Positions 48,433-60,604 of a stretch of DNA of 64,000 bases are shown here, in pieces. The notes beneath the pieces were generated by a model. It made no database searches, was not told the DNA's origin, and saw only the letters and a program-made list of their open reading frames with translations. The DNA is taken from contig PJRA01000453.1 in the NCBI GenBank assembly GCA_016987375.1, positions 214,718 through 278,717 of the forward strand. The letters are read 5' to 3'. Source of the stretch: Brachionus koreanus (lineage: Eukaryota; Rotifera; Eurotatoria; Ploima; Brachionidae). Each line of letters opens with the position of its first letter. The first letter of the stretch is position 1. A program made the position numbers and the translations under genes.

Positions 48433-51073
48433 CAAAGCTACTTTTTGATGAAATGGAAATTTAAATTTTTTTTTCTTTTCAAAAACAGGAAGAAAATTGA
48501 CATTTTTTATTAAAATAATTAAAAAATAGAAATTTTAGGACGCATAGTTTGGAATGGTCATTTACCTTCCTTTTCAGTTTTGTGTTGAAATAAAGTGAAC
48601 AATAATTAAATTTAATTTAAAAGACCTTAGTTTTAAATAGTATTTTTTATTTTGGAAAGAATGAATTTTTCGTTCTCAACTATATGCTTTATATAATATC
48701 TTTAGCATCAAGCTCTTTGTGGAATACAAAAGATCATTTTGTACTTGAATGTAGCCTTTTTTAAAAATGTTCAGATTCTCAAATAAATCAAACACATGTA
48801 AAGCTATTTTTAGGAATTTTGCAAAATAATTTAGGGCTTGTGAGAACAATTCAATTTATGTCTTGTATCAATGATTTTTTTGTTTTGTTTGTTAGATTGT
48901 AAAAGATTGAAATTATTAATTTTTTATTTTATTTTAAAATAATTTAGGAAAAGTTTTTCGAGGGCAGTTCCGAATGGCAGCGCCTTCTTTTCAGTCCTCA
49001 TTCATATTCGAATCTTATTAGAAAAAAAATTAAAATTTATTTGTATTTATGTACAATTAGAGAAGGAAATAGATAATCATATTGGATAAACATTACAAAA
49101 TTAAATTTTTTATCAGTTTGATGTGGTTGGGATTGAGTCCAAAGGGTTTTTGTTGTTGGGACTTTGAAGAATAAAATTCTCGATCTTGAATTTTTTATTC
49201 TGAATTTATTGATAGTAAATGCCTCTCATCGGCGAAATCATGCTCTTCATTTTTTGTTAACTGTCCAACTTGGTGTTTATAAAAAAAATATTTTTTTATT
49301 TAGAATTTAAGCTAGAAATTAGATTAATTATTTAAAAGAAAAATAATGAGTACATAGAATCAGAAGAAAAATTTGAATATGTTAAATATTGGAACAAGGG
49401 TTTAGTATGAAAAAGATACAGTTTTTGTGACAATCAATTTAAAAAAAGATTAAAAGCTATCTAATTTCATTGTTTAAAACACAAAGTTAAATTGTTTGGT
49501 AAAAAGATAGTTTCATTGTTGCCATCATGATATCAACTCATCGCAAAGTTATTTCGGCTTTTTAACAAGGAACCAAATATTTCGTTAGCTTAAGCTAAAT
49601 TTTTTTCCAAAATTAAAATATTTTCTTTCTTTTCTATTTTTATTGTTCTTTTTTTCGACAACAAATTGACTTGAAATATAATGAAATAAACATGTTTACT
49701 TTACATGACAATAAAACTAAAATTTTAAATATATCGAAATTTTTATTTTATTTTTTTTTTTTCTTTTAAATTTATAAAAAATTAACGAGTACAAATTACT
49801 GATATCAACAAATATTAAAATTTTATTTTTTTTTTATTTTTGTTATGAGACGACTAAATAAAGAAAAAAAAACAATAATAGTAATAATAATAATTTATCA
49901 TTTGTTAAATTTTGACTAATCAAAAATTATAAATATTTTGCATCCAATCAAGTTATATTTTAAGTTAACTTTTTTGATTAAGACAACGTGATTGCTTCGA
50001 TATTAAGAGTAAACAATGCCACATATGATAAATATAATTAAAGTTTTAGCCAAAGGTTGATATTAGTGCAAAGATTAGGATAATACCTGCTGTTTGGCTC
50101 TTTCTTAAATAGCACAAGTTCGACTATGTCTTTAATCGATAGTATGCTAACTAAGGCACATAGCAGGAAAATATCTTTAGTTCCATTTTGGCTTAAGTTA
50201 ACGCAAAAATGTGATGCAATCTGGCAGAGAAACTTAAATTAAAATAAGAAAAAAAAATTAAATAGTTTATTATTATTAAAAATAAGGCTGGTATAAGATA
50301 TTTAGAAAGGGAATAGTTAATAAACTCTTTGGCATGTAAGGAAGTTTTTTGACTTTTATTGTTAACTATTGGGCTCTCAAAAAAATGTCTCTTGATGGAA
50401 TGATATGTTCGATCACTTATTGATAACTTGTTGGGTTAATTGGAAAGTTTTCTATGTGTGTTGTGCTGGCACGCTAATTGAATCACTTTAAATTAATGGA
50501 TTTCAACCGATATTCGATATCTCAAACATGCCAAATGAGATTTATTGGCAAAATATCTGATTCTATTCGAATCAAGCGATTTAAAAAAGGAAAAAGCCAA
50601 AATAATTTGGATTATTTGATTTGTAATTTGTATCTTTTGTATATATTTGATAAACGTGCCTGTAAAACAATTGCTAAATGTAGGGTCACTTTTTTGTCTG
50701 TATAGCATCTTTGAATAAGCCTAATAGATTCGATTATTGGCTCAATTTTTCTCTTGCATTTATATTTATATCTAGTTTTGTTCTTTTCTTTATTTATTAA
50801 AAAACAAAATTTAGGAACATGTTTTTTTGCTAACAAGGCTAAATTAATTAAGATCCTTATTGCTTGTTTTTCAGATAAAGCACCAAGAATATTAAGTTTA
50901 TAATGAGCGGAAAAAGTTGGATGAATTCAATTTTCTGATTTTCACAAAGAAAAACAACCACAAAAGTTATTAAAATCTTAGAGCGAACGCGATCTATTGC
51001 AACAAATCCCCAGTTAATACAAACAAGACGCGTCTTAAACCGCTAAAATCGACTTTTTGCACGCAAATCAATA

Positions 51074-54000
51074 ATGATGCTGATTGGAAACTCTAATTTG
51101 GCCGAACAAACAAAAGACGACTTCGACAGGTTTTGATTTTTTTATTTCTATTATTATTTTTTCATTATTCTAGATCTGGATTTCGAGTAGTTCAGAAATC
51201 TTAGATGAATAGAAACAAAACAATTGAGAGAAAAAGAAAAAAAAAAGTGAAAACTTTTATCTAATTTTTACCTTTGCGAGAACAATAATAACAAGAAAAT
51301 ATTTGCTCTAGCCACCGAATAAACTCCAATTCTCATGAGCAGCTATTCTGCATAAGAAAAGAGCCGAAGATTGATCTTTATTAAATTTTAGGACCTCCAC
51401 CCTGAACTAAACTTACTCATAGAACAAAAAAAAACACCTTTTTGTTTTCTGAAACATATTGCTAAATCAATGTTTTTTGCTTTGAAATATGATACCGACA
51501 AAATATAATTTTCCACCACTTTAAAAAAAAAAAAAACTATATAAAAATTGAACTAATTATCTTAATTATAAAATTTGAAAAAATATTTTAATAGGCAGCA
51601 TGAGTGGAATATTTTTAGCTGCAAACAAATTGCAGCAAAAAATCATAGTCACGCAGTTCCAATTAAAAATATTGATTCAGGAAAAGAAAGAAAAAAAAGG
51701 AGAAAAATTCCAAAATTTGATGCTCTTTTCTTTTTTTTCTCTAGCTTATTATTTAAATGTTAAATTTAAATAATAATATTTTGTTTAAATGGCTCATTTG
51801 TGAAGATAAGATAGCATTGTATTGAGACCGGGTCGGTTTAAGACAGGTGAAGCGTGTCTAATTAGGCAAGCGTTGATCTAAAAATTAAAAAAAAATAGAA
51901 AAAAAAAGTTCTACCTTTTTCTTTTTTCCAATTGTGTTTTTCTAGGCTAATAACTTAATAGATAAGATAAACATTTTAAATTTTATATACAGTTAAAATT
52001 CAGTCTCTTTTTCTTTCTTTTTTTTTTCAAAATCCGATTGTAAATAAACTGAACAAAGTATATGATTAAAACTATCTCTGAATATTTTTTTTTATATTTT
52101 ATTTCGAAAATTGAAAAAATTTATTCACCTAAAATAGAATTATCATTTATTTAACCTTAATTTTGACGAAAAAAAATTTAAATTTTTAAGGGTGTTAAAT
52201 AGTTTTTCATTGTTTTTCTAAATGTGTGTGTGTGTGTCTCTATATCTCTCTATCACTGTCAATCACATACACTGAGCTCTATTTGCATAAAGATTTTCTC
52301 TCGTTTAGATCAATCGATCGATTTAAAAAAAAATTCAATATTAAATTTCTTAAACATTATCATTCAAAGTAGCCTATGCTCAGCACTACCTAAGACATTT
52401 GATAAGCTTATAGCTAGATTAATTTCTTAAAATTCAATTTTCTAAATTTTAAACACTTTTAAATACGGATTTAGATCGCGGCAACATACACACAAAAACA
52501 CACTCAAACACGGTGATTTGTTTGAGCCTTCTTAGCTTTCAAAAGCCAGTCTGTCAACTCTAAGGCCCTAAAATGTTTCTATTCAGAGCCTACTAAATCG
52601 CTTAAGTTCATTTCCAAAAGCGCTTATTGAACATTCAATTTAGAAAGGCTAATAAAATGTTACAGATCGTAAAATTTGCCACGGATCATAGGACATCAAA
52701 CGAATTAGTAATGATGTAACTGTTTGATATTGAAAAAACAGAGATTGCTAGATAGAACAAAATTTGAAGGATAATTAACAAATTTTTTTTTTCTAATATT
52801 TGTATTAAGTAATGATAAGCTTTTGTTTCTTTTGATTATTATCATTAAGATATAAATATTTTAGCTCTATTTTACGAAGGTAATATTACAATTTTGTGTC
52901 TAGGTATTTAGAAAACATAAAGGATTATTAAGATTAGTCAGTTTGAATTAAATAGTCTCTATCGAAAAATTTTTGAAATTTAGATTCAAATATATTTGAA
53001 AAAAAAAATATTTTAGTCGAGGTTATCTAATATACTTAGGCTTAAACTATTAATAATTACTTTGTTAATGAAAAATTAGTTATTTGTATTTTTTGTGTGT
53101 TTTTTTTTTTTTTTATTTAGTTTCAAAGTTGGGCCTTGAGTTTGTATAAGGCTTTAAAATTTATTCACAATAAATTAGTGGCACATGTTTTAACATATAG
53201 TTAATAATATTTTCGGCTTAATGCCGAATTCAGGATGTTTTTCTTAATTATAAAGTAAAAAAAAAAGTTCCATTTGTTTAGCGATGAGCTCAGAATTCCC
53301 TAGAATGCTCATTTGAAAGTCTAAGAATCCAAAAGTCAAACAGAAATATTACAATTTACCGTCATACTACTCTAAATTATTAAATCCGGTCTCTCAGCTA
53401 TATTTAGAAAATATTTTTCTTTAATTAAAATTTGGTCCAATCGAACAAATTTTGATCAATAGAAATAAATCCAATTTAGTCAATATATCGATGACCAATA
53501 AACTATTTCTATTCTAATTATTTATTCACCAATTCAAATTTTTTTCTCTCTATTTTAGAATAAATATTTCGTAAATAGATGCTAAATTTTATCTATAATC
53601 ACTCTTGGACATTTTCGTTATCTCATTTTCTCTCTTTTTCTTACTGCATTCGTTTTTTTTTTCTCTCACTGTTTATGCTTATTTTCAAATTTAATCACAC
53701 TCTTTTTGATTATCGATTCGTGCAAGTAATTTTGACAAGATTAGATAAAAAAAAAATCAAGACCAATTTTCTAGTTTTTGTATAAAAACATTTTTATTTT
53801 TTTTAATTTTGAATAATATAATTTTATTTATTATTTTTTTTTAAATTAAATTAACAGCAAATTAGAAGCAATGAAAGAAAAGTCTAAGAACGCTGCCCGC
53901 ACCCGGCGCGAAAAAGAAAACGCCGAGTTTTACGAGCTGGCCCGGTTGCTTCCACTGCCAAGTGCCATCACCACACAGCTGGACAAAGCCTCGGTCATTC

Positions 54001-57000
54001 GTCTCACTACTAGCTATTTGCGCATGAGATACGTATTCCCAGAAGGTAATAATTGCGTTTTCTTTATTAATTTTGATTTCCGTCAGAAAAAGACCTAAGT
54101 CACGTAGAACAAACAAGGACTACTTAGTAAAACAAAAAATTTGTCGAACATGCTCAAATTTAGGTGACGTACACTCAAATTCCAATTGTGTTTATTTAGC
54201 ATGGTTTTCCAAACAATCAATTAATCGATCACTTTTTTTCTTTTTTTCTTTTTGCTTAGAAAAGCCGAGCATTTTCAAATAGGAAGTGCTCTTTTTCTTC
54301 GTTTCTCTTTGTCATCCATTTGAACTCTATTGCGTAAGCGAAAAGTCAAAAAACCTCAAACATCCTTTACAAAATAGAAAATTCGTTTCTTTGAAATTCT
54401 ATTTACACTTTTAGCTACTCAAACAATCAAATAACAAACAAATATTATCTAAAATTTTTTTTTCTAAATTAATTAATTAAAATAGTCTATGCTATTTTAA
54501 TTAATTTATTATATTATATTTTAATTAGTTCGAAGACTTCTCTAGCTATAATTGATCATTTATTTATTGAAGAAAATTGTGGTCTAGTTGATTCAGTGAA
54601 GTTTATTGTTTCCCAAATCAAATTAAATATGGAATTAAGCCTGACCTACTACTATAACTTTTTTTATTTATTAAATGATCTGCTAAAGATAGATTTTTAT
54701 ATATAATTGTGTCTGACTTTAATATATCTTTCTCTAAGGTATAAACTCATCTAGTTAAATTAATAATTGAAAAAAAGACTTTTATTTGATTATAATTTTT
54801 TTTCTATATATATCATACTTCAATTTGTCCATGGGACTTAAACTTTAAATAAATAAATAAACTAAGAAATTTTTTATTTTAGGCCTAAGTGAAACATGGG
54901 GTACATTGAACAGCACATTGACTCCAATCGAACGAGAGATCGGCTCGCATTTACTTCAAGTAAGCACATCAATAAATTAAATAATCTACAAATAAATCTA
55001 ATTTTATTTTGTTTGCAGACTTTGGACGGCTTTTTGTTTGTGATCGATAAAGATGGCAAAATAATGTACATATCGGAGACGGCTTCGGTGCATTTGGGTT
55101 TGTCGCAAGTCGAGCTTACGGGCAACAGCGTGTACGAGTATGTCCATCCGGCCGACCATGAGGAGCTCAACCAACTGCTTAATTTGGCGCCGCCACCACA
55201 ATACTTGAATCCGAATCTGAGACAAGACATTGAAATAGAAAAGTCATTTTTCATTCGAATGAAATGTGTGCTGGCGAAGCGAAACGCTGGCTTGACCAAT
55301 GCTGGCTACAAAGTCATACACTGTAGCGGCTATTACAAAGTGCCATTTCAGAGTCTGGACCAATCTTCATACGAATCCGGCTATTCAACGCCCTATCTAG
55401 TCGCCTTCGGACACTCACTGCCTTCTAGTTCTATTACCGAAGTCAAAATGAACAATAACATGTTCATGTTCAGATCTAGTCTTGATTTAAAATTAATATT
55501 TCTTGACTCGAGAGTTTATCAATTGACCGGCTATGAACCACAGGATTTAATTGAAAAAACTCTCTACCAATACATACACATGCAGGATTTGCCAAGTATT
55601 AAACTTGCTCATCAGACATGTAAGTCATTTTTTATTGTTCTGTTAAAGATATAAAAAATTTTATTTAATCAAATCAAACATCAATTTAAATCATTTTTTT
55701 TAGTGTTGTCAAAAGGCCAGGTTACTACCAAGTACTACAGATTCATGACCAAAGATGGTGGATGGATATGGATGCAGAGCTGTGCAACAATAGTTCATAA
55801 TAGTCGTTCGTCTCGTCCACATTGTATAGTAAGCGTAAACTATGTTATTACTGATACAGAGGCGAACAACTTGGTTCTCTCAGTCGAACAGACCATGACC
55901 AGAGATTCAATATTGGCTAGTCGAAAAGGTGATGATGACGGAGAGGAGCGAAGCTCGAAGCGATTCAAAACTAGCTTTGAATATGAAGAGGAGAACGATG
56001 ACGATTATTACAACTCAGATCAAGAGGACCAACAAGCCGAAATGAGCACCTATCCAAATGATTATTACAGCTTTGATCCGAACAATTTCAAAGCATTCTC
56101 GAGCTCTTCCTCTTCGTCTGATACTTCAATAACAAAAAATACCAAAAATCTATCGCTTTCTTCATCTTCGTCGTCGCTCTCGTCCAGTTTCATTGACAAT
56201 TCAAATTCGGCCAAAAAATTGGACTTGTGCAAAGCGGAGCCAATTGTACTAAAGCCCGAGTCAAAGCTAAAAGCTTGTGATATGAACAAAAAAATGGAAA
56301 ATAGCAAAAATTTAAAAGCTTTAAAATTAGATTTGAAACAAAAACGAAAATTGTCATCAAGTGATCTAAAAACCGGTATTAAGCCAAATTCAAAAAATTC
56401 AATTGGCGAAAACAAATCTAAAGATAAGCTTAAGCGCAACAAAAGCGATCTAGCTTCTAATCAAGACACCAATTTTGTATCACCGCCCGATCATTACAAT
56501 TTTCCATCATCAGTCTATCCGGACTCTTACCAGTCCGCATACTTGAACCCAGAATACTATCAGTCAACTGGTCATTTAGCTGGACATTCTCAGTTCAATT
56601 CATACAATTATCAATCAGCTTATGCGGGACACATAAATCCATATACTACCTCAACTAGTTACAACTACTATCAGCAATTTGCAGCCAGTGAGACCAACAA
56701 TTTGAATGCTGATTATCAATCGAATGGGTACAGTTCCACGTCGGCCGTCGCAGCAGCTGCAGTGGCAGCCGCGGCGGCAGCGGCCTTGGCAAATAATAGC
56801 GGAACATACGAGCATAATTATCAATCAAGTTCCGGTTTTAAATCAAACTTGTATCCAAATGATCAAAATTTGTCCTATTATTACAATACAAACGGCTCAG
56901 CTAATTCTAATTTTTACAATATAAACAATCCATCATTGAGCTCTGCATACTACTTATCCGCATCGTCCTCTACATCACCATCGGCTATTTCATCTGTTTC

Positions 57001-57130
57001 ATCCATATCATCAACAACTACGACCATATCACCTTTATCAAATGAATCGACTTCAAATCAAACATTTTTGCCCAATAACAACAATAACTCAGCCAAACAT
57101 CCGCAATATCAACATCAAGTCGTTTGCTAA
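51074..57130 (+). CDS. sim: Single-minded, bHLH-PAS transcription factor
   Basis: Core exons 53871-54045 (part of an exon from 53858), 54883-54959, 55019-55619 and 55704-57130 give 759 aa from the ATG at 53871. A possible upstream coding exon (51074-51129, [18 protein letters not shown]) joins in phase across 2.7 kb. Single-minded dimerises with ARNT/Tango and specifies midline and other neurons. The bHLH starts [20 protein letters not shown] and ends [15 protein letters not shown], followed by PAS-A ([35 protein letters not shown]), PAS-B ([20 protein letters not shown]) and the PAC-like [22 protein letters not shown] after the bHLH separates it from Trachealess/NPAS. The C-terminal 400 residues are disordered: acidic, SKRFK basic stretch, poly-Ser, Tyr/Asn-rich, and a poly-Ala run at about 56746-56793. 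Confidence 0.95.
51130..53857. other. Putative single-minded 5' intron
   Basis: AT-rich, with a TG/TC simple-sequence tract at about 52222-52255. A T-rich acceptor ending AACAG lies at 53857. No other coding sequence seen. Confidence 0.4.
54046..54882. other. single-minded intron after the bHLH exon
   Basis: Intron of 837 nt at the position VFPE|GL. It is much longer than the 59- and 84-nt introns that follow. No coding sequence seen. Confidence 0.8.
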
Positions 57131-57866
57131 ATGCCTGCTTGATTGTTACATGTTGGTTCGAAAGTATTCCGAGCCCAAAATTAGTCAAATAAATGAATGT
57201 ACTTTTTTTTTTCCTTATCTCAAACACATATACATATATAAATATAAATATATAAATATTTAGGATATTATTTATTTCTTTTAAGTGTATTTTGTTTCAT
57301 TTATTTTATTTTATTTTATTTTTTTTGTCGCCTTTCTTATTTGTAAGTTAATCTCAAAGAATTTTTTTATAAATAAAATTTTTTTTAATTCTTTTGAATT
57401 TTAATAGTTTTTTTTTTGTTTTTTGTTGGACATTTTTTTTTATTTTTCATAATAAAGCAACCCATGTATTTAATTCGTTTTAGTAAAATGCTAAAAGTGA
57501 ATTTGAATAAAATTTATCGGCAAAATAGCCTAGAAATTAAAATTTTTTTTTTTAAATTATTAATTAAAATAAAATTATTAAATGATTTTTTTATGAGGCT
57601 TCATCAGGCTTTAAGAACAAATTTATTTGTGATTTTTTTCAATAAACACTTTTATGTTTTATTTTTATTAAAATTCTTTTTCCATTTTTTTTCGTTACTG
57701 GCAGCAGTCAACTTTTTTTGTTTATTCGCTTATATTAAAACCAGTATTTGATTATCAAATTTTATTTAAATAAGCATTATGAAAAATAATTAAATTGTTA
57801 ATTGTTATAAACCTTAATTTATGTTTCTATTTATTTCCTTTTATGATCTGATAGTTCTTGATTATT

Positions 57867-58016
57867 GTGATATAGCGACATTTGTGTCGATATCACTGGA
57901 TTAGTTAACTAACTAAACCTTGAGCGTTTAATGTAGAATGGAGCATTAATAGATGCACCTAAACGTCTAACGAGAAGATCGGATAGACGGGCCCAAGGGT
58001 ACTAATGTAAACATTA
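57867..58016. other. Cluster of hairpins (possible structured RNA or element end)
   Basis: Four potential stems in 150 bases: GTGATAT...CGACA with TGTCG...ATATCAC (57867-57896), GCGTTTA with TAAACGT (57924-57966), CGTCTA with TAGACG (57964-57989; shares bases with the previous stem), and TAATGT with ACATTA (58003-58016). The GC content is above the flanks. It lies 0.7 kb after the sim stop codon. Confidence 0.3.
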
Positions 58017-58738
58017 CAGTTTTAACCCAAGATAATAAAGAAGTTAGATGATAGAACAAACTTTATTAATAAATGGTTACAAATATTAAAGAAAACAAAA
58101 ACCGGAAATGAAAATAATAAAAAAATAATAATCAATAAGTTTCAAATACCAAAAAATCTAATATTTTAAACAGTTTTAATAAGCTGGTCTAAAATAAAAA
58201 GTAAATTTTTTTTTTCTCTTTGACACAAAAAACTAAGAAAAAAAATAAATTACGTTAAAGTTTAATTGTTTAGCGCCAAAATATTAATTATTAATTTCGG
58301 ATGTTGTTCCTGTTCAACTCCTAAATATTATAACTAAATTTACGAAATTTGCTTCGATCAAAAAACCCTATTGCGGATCTGAACGAAAACCACAGCTTTT
58401 GTTTTCATTATTGGTTAAGCCTAAAAGAACTGTGTATTGCATGGGGCACAAAAGAAAAACAAATTGACGAAAGAAGAAGAGCTAGAAACAAAAAGCATTC
58501 TGAGAGGCCTCTGCTTAGAAAATTAAGAAGCAAAGCGTCAACACAAACAGCTAAACTATCAACCCAGGCATAACCGTTCCTACCGTTTTTTTTCTTATAC
58601 ATTTAATCATTTAATTCAATTTAAAAGAATATATATTCACAGACATAGTACTGTTAACAACGGTGTATGTCATCTACTGTGCCATTTATATTTATTCAAA
58701 AAAACTAAACTAAGCTTAACTAAATACTTTTGCAAGGT

Positions 58739-58897
58739 GATGTGAGATTGCCAGATTACGCAAATGTCATCAACTGGGTATCCAAAATTTGGAGTGACTT
58801 TGATGAAAATTTGATAAAAAATAGATTCGACAATTGTGGTCTTGTAGAAAACTCAGATATGCATTCAGTTTTGGACAAGTTGATTCACGAAAAATAG
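58739..58897 (+). pseudogene. Pogo/Tigger-type transposase C-terminal fragment
   Basis: The frame DVRLPDYANVINWVSKIWSD, then NLIKNRFDNCGLVENSD, has the pattern W-x(3)-W-x(6)-IKNxFxxCG seen at the C-terminus of pogo/Tigger/jerky-like DDE transposases. It stops at TAG, and acidic codons follow in another frame. The catalytic DDE domain is absent. A Lys/Arg-rich frame at 58349-58573 may be another piece of the same relic. Confidence 0.6.
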
Positions 58898-59209
58898 TCA
58901 TGAATCAGTATCTTGAAGATGAAGAGGATGATTCCAATTAGCTTTTGCAGAATTACAAAACTAATTTTGCCTCAAACAAATCTTTTTTTTTAATAATTGA
59001 AAATGAGGCTTAATTTGATCATTTAAAGTAGTCTTTTGAAAAGTTGAGTTAGCAGATAATAATGTAGGGTTTTTAATCAAAAACTGATTTAAAAATATGT
59101 TAAGAAACTTATGGTGTAGTAAACTAATGAGTTAGACCCAAAACTTGAATAATTTTTATTTTAAAATTCTTCTTTAATCTAAAAATAAAATAAAAAAAAT
59201 TTAACCAAA

Positions 59210-60118
59210 ATGAATTTTGCTGATTATTCCAAATTAGTCGACTTTTCAGTGAACAAAAAAAAAACTCTGATTTGTTTAACCATTGCTTCATCAATAACCT
59301 TGATTTACATTTACAAAAATAGAAACAGCGATTCTATCAAAGGTAAAAAAAATTCATTCAAAAAAGCTTCATTTAAGATTGAAAGATCTATTTAAGATAA
59401 TGAAGGGGATAATATAATAAGAGGAAAGCAGACTATTGTAGAGATTAAAGTACCAAGTGAATGCGCAGGACAATTAATCGGACCTCAAGGACAAAATATT
59501 AAAGAAGTAAAATTTTATTTAAATAATGACAGAAAAAGTTGACTAAGAAAAAAATTAAGCTTCAAAAAAAAACCAACACCAGAATGAATTTTAAAGATAA
59601 AATATCTTCTATTGATAATCTAAATCCTCAAACGGATAAAAATTCATGTGAGATAATTTCAGAAAATTCAGACCGCATATTAGTAATTAGAGGATCGAAC
59701 AAAAACGTGCAAAATGCTGAATATGAAATAAAAAAATTGATTCTTGACTATCCCATATTGGTTACTAAAGAGTACTATGTTCCTCAATATGCATGTGGAA
59801 GAATAATTGGAAAAGGCGGCTCTTCGATAAAAGAAATGTCCAGAGCATCGAATTGTAAAATTTCTCTAATAGATGCTAGAGACAGTGAAGACAATTCAAA
59901 CATTGAACAATTAAATGGTTCTTCTAAAGATTTTCTAAAGATTGTTCGAATAAAAGGATCAAGCGAAAAGATTTCATTTGCCGAAGTAATTAATAAAAAT
60001 TCAAAGATTTAAAAAATTTAATTTTAATTTTTTATTTTATTAAAAGGAATTAATCAAGTCTAAGATTAAAGAAGAAGAAGCATTAAAAGAAAAAAAGCAA
60101 AGAGTCAAGTTTCAATAA
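59210..60118 (+). CDS. TDRKH: TDRKH/Papi-like KH protein, without Tudor domain
   Basis: Four exons, 59210-59342, 59397-59506, 59560-59985 and 60047-60118, give 246 aa. TDRKH/Papi is a mitochondrial outer-membrane protein that binds piRNA-pathway partners during piRNA 3' trimming. Seen here: an N-terminal membrane anchor (LICLTIASSITLIYIY, about 21-36), KH1 (VEIKVPSECAGQLIGPQGQN, joined to IKELQKKTNTRM) and KH2 (YYVPQYACGRIIGKGGSSIK), both with GxxG loops, then a charged helix (ELIKSKIKEEEALKEKKQRV) and a stop. The order and spacing of anchor, KH1 and KH2 match TDRKH, but the Tudor domain (human protein 561 aa) is absent. The three introns are 53-61 nt, and one contains an in-frame stop that would otherwise look like a pseudogene lesion. 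Confidence 0.82.
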
Positions 60119-60604
60119 AAAAATTAAAAAATTATTATTAAATTTTCTATTTGATATGAAGAAAAATTTGCCATTAAAAATTATTTTGTTATAAAAGCCG
60201 AATTTTGAACCAAATAAAATCAGCTTATTACAGCTTAAACAAAAACTTAGTTTCTAATTGAATTAAATGTTTAGTTAAAAAATCAAAAAAAATTGTTTTC
60301 CAATAATTTTTAAAAAATAAATTCAAATTTATAAAATAAAATAATTGTTTTTGTATTCAATTACTTTTCTATTAAATTTGATCAGTTGAAATTAAATACA
60401 TCTATTCGATCTGTTTGAATAACTAATATTGAAAAACTTTAGAATCTTATTTTTGAATTGCTTAATTTAAAAAAAAAAACTATTTTTAAAGTAATATTTT
60501 ATTACATCAAAATTTCAAAATCGGTTTTGTCTAAAATTATGTTAAAAAAATCAAAAAAGTCATTCGGATAAAAAAAAAATGAAAATCAACTAAAAAAAAA
60601 ATCT
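60119..60604. other. Intergenic between convergent genes
   Basis: 486 bp of AT-rich sequence between the TDRKH-like and SGSM stop codons. No Tudor-coding exon is visible here. Confidence 0.55.

Larger units (their letters stand above)
43124..51073. other. Long gene-poor region with repeats
   Basis: About 8 kb with no recognised intact gene. It contains a foldback (43569-43682), a long inverted repeat (44644-44955), degenerate reading frames (45699-45923, 46216-46326) and a tRNA-derived SINE (48255-48432). The right part probably includes upstream regulatory DNA of single-minded. Confidence 0.5.
57131..59209. other. 3' flank of single-minded and intergenic region
   Basis: Contains the sim 3' untranslated region, the hairpin cluster at 57867-58016 and a transposase relic at 58739-58897. 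Otherwise AT-rich. Confidence 0.5.

Noticed and set aside
54874..55299. 141-codon minus-strand frame
   Set aside because: Antisense to the PAS exons of single-minded; no domain and no splice context of its own.
56065..56442. 125-codon minus-strand frame
   Set aside because: Antisense to the Ser/Lys-rich tail of single-minded; composition is the mirror of low-complexity codons.
58349..58573. 74-codon Lys/Arg-rich frame
   Set aside because: No ATG start. It may be part of the nearby transposase relic but has no diagnostic motif, so it is not called separately.
59393..59395. In-frame TAA in the TDRKH-like gene as a pseudogene lesion
   Set aside because: The stop falls inside a 54-nt intron with good splice ends and correct phase.
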